A DNA stretch of 64,000 nt, taken from the NCBI GenBank assembly GCA_023078555.1, contig CM041196.1, positions 10,434,985-10,498,984 of the forward strand, in the 5' to 3' direction. Under the pieces are notes generated by a model, which worked only from the letters and a program-made list of their open reading frames with translations, ran no database searches and had not been told where the DNA came from. The position numbers and the translations under genes were made by a program. Below are positions 29,001-37,974 of this stretch, piece by piece. This DNA is from Ulva prolifera. Taxonomy: Eukaryota; Chlorophyta; Ulvophyceae; Ulvales; Ulvaceae. Within the stretch, counting starts at the first letter, position 1, and the number at the start of each line of letters is the position of its first letter.

Positions 29001-29120
29001 GTGGACGGCGTTGTTGCCCTGAGGGTCGGTGTCGGTCCACCGGGCGCCGTGGCGGCGCAGCGCTCGGATGACCGACTCCCCTGCCGACTGCACCGCGACT
29101 TGCAGCGTCGTCTGTCCATT
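23026..29120 (-). CDS. Ankyrin repeat and alanine-rich coiled-coil protein, incomplete at both ends
   Basis: Five minus-strand exons join in phase: 29120-28989, 26891-26679, 25717-23826, 23708-23367 and 23200-23026. The first two encode ankyrin repeats (NGQTTLQVAVQ, DPQGNNAVHYVAQ, AGDTPLHTS, NSDGQSALDLAQ). The third opens with DRPELYQLMQD, which completes the last ankyrin helix and links this part to what looks like a separate gene with its own ATG at 25651. It continues with a Gly/Pro/Ser/Arg-rich disordered region of about 230 residues, then a long coiled coil whose middle is almost all Ala with Asp/Glu/Val (DAADVADAAAADVAQLRRT). The last two exons carry further coiled coil (TDLEERMERLDHAVKLVQHT). 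Upstream ankyrin exons and the stop codon are not found; the final donor at 23025 is tentative. A scaffold role is plausible, but no function is assigned. Confidence 0.7.
26149..26172 (+). repeat. GTGGG-type simple repeat
   Basis: A GGGGT/GGGT run lies in the intron between ankyrin exons 2 and 3. Confidence 0.7.
27411..27442 (+). repeat. 10-bp tandem repeat x 3
   Basis: AGATGCACTC is repeated three times perfectly in the long intron of the ankyrin gene. Other short tandems in the same intron lie at about 28329-28360 (CCCATGGCC units) and 28434-28470 (TTTCGGCCG units). Confidence 0.9.
28904..28929 (+). repeat. Homopolymer, 26 G
   Basis: It lies in the long ankyrin-gene intron, about 60 bp after the donor in gene sense (a C run in the transcript). 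Short GGGGGGCTGCACAG units sit between it and the donor. Confidence 0.95.
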
Positions 29121-31529
29121 CTGCACACACCACCCGGCCGCCATCAGCACGCCTGTGTTGGAGTGCATGGAGAGCACATGGAGTGTTCGTTCAGCAGACT
29201 TCAGCAGTGCAGCCGTCGTCAGAATATCTGGTGGTTCAGCAAGGTTCAGCAGTATAGCCCAGCGTCAGTGAAGTAGAGTAAATTTACTGGATTTACGGAG
29301 CCACATCCTGATGGCGACATTGACAACACTGACCAGCCGGGCCGAGTAGAAGAGGCGGGACTGTGGCCTGGCTGTCGACAATGCCGACGATGCCAGACGA
29401 CAGGCATTGCGGAAGCTGGGACGATGGCGAAATGAATCGATGATGGCATGGTCCTGGTGTGGCGGACGGAGCAGACAGAGTTGCTTCGTGTGCCATGCTG
29501 TTCTCTGCTTGCAAAGGAAAGAGCACCGTCCACCCTAGAAACTCAGCTTGAGTCAAGTGGAATGTGCCTCTCCGTGTGAGCGGCGATGCAGTGGAGAGAG
29601 AGATGCGTGAGCAGTGGGTATGAAGGACACGCAATGCCCACATATGAGGCTGATCACCCCGGACTGCTCGAAAGCGGGTTTTCAAGCCCACGGGCTGCAG
29701 CTTGCAGCTACCGCCGCACCTGACGTGCACAAAGTGTTCCTGCTGTCCCAGCTGCTCTGAGCATGATGCGGCTGGTGCTGTCTTATATGCATGCAGGCGT
29801 GACGCACGTATGCATCCGTTCACAAGATGCGCTACGCACAGCTACTCGCAGCGTTCCCACGATACGCAGTATCTGCTAGCCGGTGATAGCTTGCTCGCAG
29901 AGCGGTTGACATGCCGCCACATGTCTAGACTTCATTCCTCACGACTTGCAACATGTACCGCGCAAGGAACGTGCGGCCCGAGTGAGGTGCCACAACCTGG
30001 CAGAGGGGCATCCAAGTGCTCCATGGGCCTTTTATCACAGTCTAGCGCAGCGCTGATTCAGGAAGAGATTCTGGGAGCGCTGCGGCCTGGTGAATCTGTC
30101 CACTCATGCGAGAACGCTTCCAGTGCATCGAGCAGGACAGGCGACGAGACTGTGAGCCAGGAGGATACCGAACAGAGATAATCATCGCATGCGCACCCGG
30201 AACGCACTCAAAGATGCAAAGACTCCACACGCACAGATCACACGGTGCAGAGTTTCGTACAGTTATCATCTCGTTGCACGTCGTACTTCCGATGATCCGA
30301 ACGGCGAACAACATGCCCCCACCGACCCACAAGTACTACCGGGGAAACAATCGATATGGCACTTGCAGTTGCAGTACGTGTCGCTATCGTGCTGTGGCTG
30401 CGGGCGAGCGAAAGAACACCCGCGCTGAGCAAGAAGCAGGCATTAAGCGAGCATACAAACGCACGGACACACTTTTGAACACAGCAGACACCCAATTCGT
30501 CAACTGTGGCACAATTGACGGGCTACCAAATCCAGCATCGCCATAGAGCGTGGTGATCACGACAGCGAAACAACCACGGCAGAAGGGCAACAGCTACAGA
30601 ATTCGCGGAGTGCAGTCTCACCCTTTAACATGCGATACCAGCCGATGCGGATGTAGCTACCGAGGGCGTTCGGCTGTGACGATCGTCTCTGGTTGATGCG
30701 TGTGCAGCGGCACACCGATGACAGCAACATTGTCTCGACCAAACCTAACCAGCAAACAGTCGGCTGAAACCTGAGGGCTCTTGCAGCCAACATGGCATCG
30801 ATGGTGCATCCACTCGACAGTTCGTGCATGCTGCAGAGAGCATGGCAAGCGAACCTGGTGCCACATCCGGTGAGCACTGTTGAGATGCTCGAGCATGGCC
30901 GCATTCGATGCGTGAAAGAAGACAGACGGCTCCTGTTGATGAGGCGTACCAGAGGATGCACTGATGTCGCCATTGCCGAGTTGGACAGCAGCGACGCCTT
31001 CACTGCTTGCGCGCGATCGCATTTGACATCGGCGAAGAACCTGGCCAACATGATAGGCGATCACGAAGATTACACGTCAAATTCCGTACGTTTAGAACGT
31101 ATTTTCGATGCTACCGACCGGCATGTCGCAATCGCCCAGAGGCCAGCACCTGCAGTACAGTATCAATTCTGCTAAAATCAAATATTCAATCGTCTACAGA
31201 GTAATAAAAAGTGTTGGCGTGTGAAGCATCCTTCTATGCGGATTGGCCTGCGGCCAGGTGGGACCGATCAAGCATGAGCCCGAAGCTGTCGTCCCGGCCG
31301 CACCCGTGCGCCACGCCATCACGCTGCAGTGCCCGTGAGGTGAACAACATCAGCTTACATAAGCGTGTAAACGACATAAACCAGTTCTCCCTTGGAAAGC
31401 TCAAAATCACGTTCCACCCGTGTCCAAGCCAACACCGTCGCCTTTTCATAACGTGCAGCCAGGCCAGCTGTGTTACGCTGTCAGCAGCATCAGCTCTGCT
31501 ATTCACGCGATACTGATAAGGCAGTGAAT
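29121..31529. other. Spacer between the ankyrin gene and engB
   Basis: The 5' exons of the ankyrin gene should lie here but I could not recognise them. A weak copy of the dispersed repeat is at 29274-29332. Open frames on both strands at 30560-31180 overlap and are not assigned. Confidence 0.4.
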
Positions 31530-32576
31530 ATGATCTCGTATTTGAAATGCTTGCCCATCAGCTGCGCGATTCGTGTGGTACGACAAGAAACAGCGTGGAA
31601 GGGGAATGCTGCTCATCGGCGTTTTGCAGGCCGTGTGAAGGGCGGCTTGCCTCGGGCTTTGAAGGGGCGAGGAGACCCGACTGTCATGCGCAGACTCGTC
31701 AACATCATGGATACTGATGATGATGACGCCGATGATGACTTTCTGGCAGAAGGCGCGAGCATCAGCGGCTCAGACCTCAAGCAGCCATCACCCCGCGAAA
31801 TATCACAGCCTGACCCGGACAATCCGAAGAACGTAAAGATCAGGTCATCAAGTTACGTCAGTAGCTCTACAAAGCTAGACACGTGTCCGAAGGATGGGCG
31901 GGCAGAATTTGCTATCATCGGCAGGTCCAACGTCGGGAAGTCGTCCCTCATCAACTTGCTGACGAAGAACAAGAATCTGGCACTGACATCGAAGCAGCCA
32001 GGTCAGTCTTTTCACATTGCTTCGTGATTCTTCTCGTGGGGAAGACATCGAGTCGCCATCAACCACAACAGCTGCTGACATGTAGGCAAAACCAAGTGCA
32101 TCAACCATTTTCTCATGAACAATTCATGGTACCTCGTTGACCTGCCGGGCTATGGCTACGCTAAGTCCAGCCAGGATACCAGAGTTGAGTGGAACAAGTT
32201 CACCAAGAAGTTTTTCCTCGAGCGACGAACGCTTCTTTGTGTCCTCCTGCTCGTGGACGCCTCCATCCCTCCCCAGCAGGTAGACATCGAGTGTGCAGCT
32301 TGGCTCACTTCCTCAGAGGTGCCATTCATGGTCGTCTTCACGAAAGCTGACAAAAACAAGCGCAACGGGACTCGTGTGGACGACAATGTGTCTGCTTTCC
32401 TAGAAACGCTCCAGGCTGATGTCGGGGCGGTTCCAGACTGCTTCCTCACATCCGCCGAAGCCGGCACAGGAGGAAACGACCTGCTCCGTCACCTCGCAGG
32501 CCTACGAGAGTCCTGGCTCGCTGCAGTGGGCAAGCCACCAAGGGCCTCACCTCTCATCAAACCTGCAGAGGTGTGA
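31530..32576 (+). CDS. engB: EngB/YihA-family GTP-binding protein
   Basis: GTPase of the TrmE-Era-EngA-EngB class, which in bacteria assists large-ribosomal-subunit assembly. Two exons, 31530-32001 and 32086-32576, join in phase 1 to 320 residues. G1 GRSNVGKS is at 131-138, the switch I threonine is in KQPGKT (155-160), G3 DLPGYG at 176-181, G4 TKAD at 243-246 and G5 SAE at 280-282. The GYGYAK signature after G3 is typical of EngB. The 120-residue N-terminal extension starts MISYLKCLPISCAIRVVRQ and contains an acidic stretch (about 61-70), consistent with an organelle transit peptide, plastid or mitochondrial. The ATG at 31530 is the best in-frame start, but an acceptor at 31629 leaves room for a different first exon. 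Confidence 0.93.
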
Positions 32577-33305
32577 CAGGTGTCGATGATAGGCCCCCAG
32601 TCCATCCCAGCCTACCTCCGAGACCCCACAAGCCCTGTCCCTGACCCCCCCCATCACGCCGACTCCCACAGATGACATCACTAGCTTCACCCCCCGCCCT
32701 GGAGGCGTTGCCATCGCAGACCACGGAGTCATTCCACGATACTGCCCCACCCCCGCCCCTCGCAGGCCCCCCCCTCCCCCTGGCCCGGAGACGCCTACCT
32801 CTGAAGCTCAACGCAGCCCGCAGCCCAGATCTGCGCCATTATGTTCCCACAGGATAGCTTGGGGGTTCTATTACGCCTTCTGTGTGAGAGGCGAAACTCA
32901 GCTCAGCTTCAGCGACGGCTTGGCTCAGCATCAACGCCTGCTGAACTACCCCATCGTACAGAATACGTGTGCTGTTGCGGGGCAGTGATCTTCTCCCCGA
33001 GGCACAGGCCCTGTCTGGACGCGAAGCATGCACGGGGTGCTCTGCAGTCCGTGTGTGCTGTCAAGGCTAGCGTGCAATGCCAGGAAATCACGGACGTAGC
33101 CTCCTTGGAGGGAAGCCGGCTATTGCAACTGTTCACCTGGCTTATGGGCCATCATAGCTGTCCAACATCTGCAGCTGAGGTGACAGCACTGGTCCAGTGG
33201 GCTGACCTGGGTGCATCTTGAGTTCAGTCAGGGCCGTGCAGGTCGTATCTTGTTGCAGATATCCTTGTGGCACACCCTTCCAGTTGCATGGGCATCACGA
33301 GGGCA
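32577..33305. other. 3' flank of engB
   Basis: The stretch at 32580-32830 is proline-coding, C-rich low-complexity sequence. An open frame at 32841-33221 (+), ending AAEVTALVQWADLGAS, looks mildly protein-like but has no known relative. I do not call a gene. Confidence 0.4.
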
Positions 33306-33540
33306 GCTGGGATGCTGTTCCTTCCATGTGTCGCTCCGTGGCGATGGCGCTCGGATGCTGTTCCTTCCATGTGTCGCTCGGTGGCGAGGGCAGCTGGGAT
33401 GCTGTTCCTTCCATGTGTCGCTCCGTGGCGATGGCGCTCGGATGCTGTTCCTTCCATGTGTCGCTCGGTGGCGAGGGCAGCTGGGATGCTGTTCCTTCCA
33501 TGTGTCGCACGGTGGCGATGGCGCTGGGCATGCTGCTCCT
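33306..33540. repeat. Minisatellite with alternating 43/44-bp units (87-bp dimer)
   Basis: GATGCTGTTCCTTCCATGTG starts at 33311, 33354, 33398, 33441 and 33485, and a degenerate sixth unit follows near 33529. Spacing alternates 43, 44, 43, 44. Units alternate between a CTCCGTGGCGATGGCG and a CTCGGTGGCGAGGGCAG ending, so the true period is an 87-bp dimer. Because 87 is a multiple of three, frames stay open on both strands, which explains the stacked open frames here. Confidence 0.93.
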
Positions 33541-34576
33541 CTCGGTGAGGTCTCCAGAGGCAGTCTCATAGTCTCATAGTGGCAGGTGTCGTGTGTTTGA
33601 GCCCGCATCGGTTTATGTCCTGGAGCAGCAGCAGTAGGCTGTCGTGGTCGTCTCGTGGGGTGAATTGTAATAGTGCTCCCGTCACATGGTATGGCATCAA
33701 TGTGCTCTCTCTGGCATGGTTGCTTGGATGTGTGTGGCGTACACTCCAATCAAAAGCGCTGCGATGTCACGTGCCTTGCTATGTGTGCATTCAGGCTCAC
33801 TTCAACTGATTCGGTTGTTTGTCTGCCCGAGCCGGAAGGCCCAATGCAGCTCTTCGCTCTGTGCTGTTCTACAAGGCCATGTAGGTCTCTTTCTTAACTC
33901 AACCGCATGCATCTTTCCTGTTGAGTGTATGTAAAATCATATCTGGCAAATAGCTAAGTACTCAATGTTTGGGTGGTCGTGGTGTTGACCGATGGTTATT
34001 GGTACTGGTATGCTTTGTCGTGTTGGGTTGCAGGCGCCTCACGGGGCGTTGACCTTGCAAGATGGGACCAACAGAAAATGCAACACGGTGTTTACACAGG
34101 CCATCTTTGAGGGGGGTCGAGTCAGGGTGCAGCGCTGTACATGTTCCCTGCAAGGACGTTCATGGAGTGGACTTCTGCCCATGTAACACAGTGTAAAGCA
34201 AATTTGAATGTGAAATCTCAATGTAAGTGTCGATGTCTAAACTTGCGGCCCAAAGTCACTCTCTTTGTTCATCTGATACCATATCCATCTTTTCAGTTCA
34301 CATCAACACCAGCATTCCAATGCGATTCCGGGTGCCGAATTCGTGAATCGCATGTTGTGCAATGCTATACCTTTCAGACCGGCCGAATTGCATAGATTCA
34401 ATTGTGTGGTGCACTGCATGTTTGAACTATCCTGAACCGTTCTAACCTGGATGGCATGCAATAGTGTCTCAGTGCATCAGCAACCCAACGAGAGTGCGCC
34501 TGACATCAAATTCACGTTTTAATGTAATTCATTATTTGAGGTATCTCACAGGAGTGACCACTCAGATGTCCGCGTC
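33541..34576. other. Spacer between the minisatellite and the tRNA gene
   Basis: I see no gene in this stretch. The sequence upstream of the tRNA is AT-richer than its surroundings. Confidence 0.5.
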
Positions 34577-34669
34577 GGCGGTATGGCCCAATGGATAAGG
34601 CATCTGTCTACGGACATGCTTAGCATGCTTGGTAACAGAAGATTCCAGGTTCGATCCCTGGTTCCGTCA
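34577..34669 (+). tRNA. tRNA-Arg(ACG) with 20-nt intron
   Basis: Acceptor stem 34577-34583 pairs with 34662-34668, with one G-U pair and one T-T mismatch at the sixth position, and A34669 is the discriminator. The D arm GCC/GGC surrounds AATGGATAA. The anticodon stem is TCTGT/ACAGA (34603-34607, 34635-34639), the anticodon ACG is 34610-34612, and the T arm is CCAGG-TTCGATC-CCTGG (34645-34661). A 20-nt intron (34614-34633) sits at the canonical place one base 3' of the anticodon. The body closely matches eukaryotic tRNA-Arg(ACG). The acceptor mismatch leaves some doubt about whether it is fully functional. Confidence 0.88.
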
Positions 34670-35687
34670 TAGTCACCAATCGGGTGGCGGAAGCAGCAGT
34701 CGCTTTTAGCATGTTGCAACATGCACACGGGGAGCTTCGAGTGGTCGGAATGCCCATTTGTGGCGTACCTGATGGCAGCCTGACAGCATGGAAATGGTGA
34801 TACCCATGTATGCTCTGATCGGTCTACCGGTCGCGGGCATAGGGAGGTGTGGTATCACAAGTTCCGCGGGTACACTGTTGCGGCAGTAAGAATCACGCCG
34901 GTGTGTCGTTTCACGAGTGGCGACGGCTTGTGTTCCGAGGTGCATGATGCATCCTGACACCAGCTCCACCACACATTCACCCAGGTGAGTGCTGAGGTAA
35001 ACGTGGCTACGAACGTCATGACCAACAGCGGCGAGCTGTACTCAGACTCTGTCGGACGGGGACAAGCTTAGAGATAGTGTTGCGAAGTACGTGCTAGCCT
35101 AAACCAAACACATCAGCCGGAATTTCCTACCGCAGATGTGGTGTTGACGCAGTCAGTGTCGATGCAATTATGGCCACACTGCACTTCTTCCACCATCTAT
35201 TGCAGTACCTACCAGATTCTTTGACCACACCGGGACAAAGTGCAAATGCAAAAGGACACAGTGTTGGCGTGTCGCATGTTGCGACTAGTTGAATTGGTGC
35301 AGGTTACACATCCACATGTCTCATCCGGAAAATGGAGGGGATGGTGGGCCTTAAACTACAGCTGCACAGCTGCCATTATCACCTCAGGTTTTTTCCGCAT
35401 CCGGATGGCAGCTGGGACGTGATTCACTTTGCGTATCACCTCACAATGCCATCACTATGCCATCTACTGCTCCTCTCAGCAAACCACATAGCAATGCCAC
35501 TGCGAATCATGAACTGCTCATCAAGTCCTCGATTCTCATGGTTGGCTACTTGTAAATACCAAGCACACCACGCAAAGTCGCTTACGGGTGGATACAGCCG
35601 ACATCTGTGTTGCATCGGCCGCACACCATCTAACAATGCTAAGTATACACAACACGGCCGCACATTGCACGACCTTTCAAAAGAAGC
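34670..35687. other. Spacer between the tRNA and PSB33
   Basis: I find no gene. The right part should hold the PSB33 3' untranslated region. TTTT runs suited to RNA polymerase III termination are weak; the nearest is CTTTTAG at about 34705. Confidence 0.45.
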
Positions 35688-36275
35688 TCACTCCTTCTTC
35701 TGTTGAGCATACTGGAATGCAAAGAAGCCCCCAACAGCAAGCATGAACGCCCAGAAACCTCCCAACAAGATGAAGTCCTCGTAGTACAGCGCAGTTGCGG
35801 TTCCGGCCGTTGCAACGATGCCAAATGCAGAGATGGCCACTGTGAAGGTGAGGGCTGTGGAGAGGCCGCCGGTGGAGCTTGCGCCCGTCTTTGCAGCAAC
35901 CGCCTCGGCCGCCTCAGAGCCCTCCACATAGACAGCTGGTTGCACAGCGAACACGTTGTTGTTCTCGAGTGAGGTGTCGGCACCGCCACGGGTTGGGGCG
36001 AGAGCTGTGCCTCCTTGCAGGGACACTTGGACAGCATCCTGGGTCAGCTTCACTGGGTAGATCTACAGGAACAGACCTCATGTAACCATCACGTATGCAT
36101 CATGTTCCTACCACCGAGAGCTGACATGGCTGATAGTGGGAAGAACATGGGGTCAGCCAATGCTCCGTTCATCACCACACACGCAAGTATGCGTGCGATC
36201 ACAGGCATTCGCAAGAGAGCGATCAGCAGAATACACCTCTGAAGTCAGCAAAATCGAGGTCTACGCATTGGGGGG

Positions 36276-36313
<38 letters not shown>

Positions 36314-37527
36314 GGAGCGCAACAACATGTGATGGAGATAACTGCGCTTTGGACTAATCCACACTGATCACCGATATGGGGCCAGCCTATACATGTAGAA
36401 GCGCTGATAGTGAACATATCACACGCAGGTGGAGGATGGCACGCTGCACCCGCCAGTCGCAACATACTGTGGCATGTCCACATGTCCAGCAACTCCAGCA
36501 ACAAGCCATGTGAACTCCGTCATAATGAGCTCAGACATGAAGAGGAGAAACGCACTGGCAGAGACCCGGTTGGGGGTGTGATAGATCGAAGAACTGGGTT
36601 TGTGGGGTACCACTCCAAGATGGAGCCATCCTTCAGGCTGAAGATCGAGCCTGTGCTGGGACAGACGATGCCATAATCTTGAGTGAATTTGGCCTTGATG
36701 AAGCCCTCTGAGTACGCTCCCTCTGCAGGTGAACGAGCGGAGATGGCAAAGATTTGGTTGCGGTACCAGAACATCAGAATGCTCTGCCCGTCCACTGTCA
36801 CCTCCTTGCGGACTCCCTTTGGCAGCTCCTCGGGCTTGATGACAGAGATCCAGGAGTCATCAGATGGCGCGGGAGGTGGTGTTGCAGGAGAAGCTACAAA
36901 ACCAACCTCAACTTAGCTGGCAGCTCATCGCGAGAAAGAGCTTTCGGGAAACGAGCTGCGATGCGATCGGGACGACAGGCACGCTCGTGAGGCGACGGAC
37001 GGTAGCCGGTGCTACAACAGACGACATAGTAGACATGTAAATCCTCAGATAGCTAATTGTGTGCTGATTAGGCACGGGATGGACAGCAGCAGTCCCGCGC
37101 TCACAAGACATCTCGAAGGCAGTGGCCGAGTCCCAATCGAACAGCCGAGTCAGTGGCCAGGATGATATTTGAAGATACCGCATTCAGAGTGTCATCAATG
37201 TTTGTACATGCTGCGAGTGTGGTGTTCCAGGCTGCTAGACCAGGATGCCCTATGCTCACTGTACCGCTTGTGTGGCTGAACCCGGCACCATATATGGCGA
37301 AGGCAGCAGCAACACCTGAGCTCATTGACACTTTTCCATGTAGTCTAATTTGAAGAAGCCATACCTTCGGGAGTCGTAGTCGTTTCGGATTCCGTTGCCC
37401 AGCAGACGGGAGCCTCACGCACGGGTTTGGCGCTTGTAGGCACGCTTGAGCGACCAAACGGCCTCACGGAAGAAACATTGGTACGACGCTGGCAAGCGAC
37501 ACGAGATACGGACATGGAGGTAGACAT
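35688..37527 (-). CDS. PSB33: PSB33-like Rieske-fold thylakoid protein
   Basis: In plants PSB33 (At1g71500) is a thylakoid protein that stabilises photosystem II and its antenna. Three exons, 37527-37365, 36893-36556 and 36062-35688, join in phase to 291 residues. The start MSTSMSVSRVACQRRT is Ser/Arg-rich and lacks acidic residues, as in a plastid transit peptide. The Rieske-like domain spans about 70-170, including RSPAEGAYSEG (108-118) and CPSTGSIFSL (132-141), then NPVLRSITP and YPVK. The iron-sulfur ligands are lost: only C132 remains, the paired histidine is Thr135, and the first ligand box is RSPAEG. Two C-terminal membrane helices follow (about 236-257 and 264-284), ending QKKE. The second intron contains a run of 34 G's. 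The gene is divergent to the antenna gene. Confidence 0.88.
36270..36312 (+). repeat. Homopolymer, 8 G + A + 34 G
   Basis: A near-pure G tract lies in the second intron of PSB33, so it is a C tract in the transcript. On the G-rich strand it could form quadruplexes. The exact length is unreliable in most sequencing. Confidence 0.95.
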
Positions 37528-37974
37528 GTTAGCGTCCAGGTAGGGACTTGATCCAACCTGCTGGGTTGATTGAAACCTACACACTAGTTTTACTGATAGT
37601 GGGGTCACAAATGAACTGGTGAGCCGAAGTTGTGGTCAGGTCCCTTATATATCAATGAGAAAATGCGTCCGGGAGCAGCTCTGTCGTCTCGCTGCAAGTA
37701 ACGCACAGCCACAGAACTGTGTGCATGGACCTGCGGCCACAAGCGCTCACGAGTACCAGATTTCCGGCACGAACTCTAGCCACCTGCCACACCCACAAAC
37801 TGCAGAGACAAAATCCGAGAGTGCACGCCGACTGAGTTACAGGCACACTGCACTGCATGTTTTCCTCATCGGCAAGGCCTGCAGGTTATTCGTGCTGAGG
37901 CAGATGGGTATGTGCAGCTTCCGCGACTGAACGTGCAACGTACTGAATTGCAGATTTCTTCTGGTCAAAGTACA
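37528..37974. promoter_or_regulatory. Divergent promoter region between PSB33 and the antenna gene
   Basis: Only 447 bp separate the two start codons, which point away from each other, so both promoters and both leaders must share this stretch. Its sequence shows no convincing TATA box for either gene. The inference of co-regulation comes from arrangement and from both products being thylakoid proteins. Confidence 0.6.

Noticed and set aside
33306-33540. CRISPR-like array
   Set aside because: The units are contiguous 43/44-bp tandems without unique spacers, in a eukaryotic genome.
33228-33749. Repetitive protein gene in the minisatellite
   Set aside because: Several frames on both strands are equally open because of the 87-bp period; no start context or splice support.
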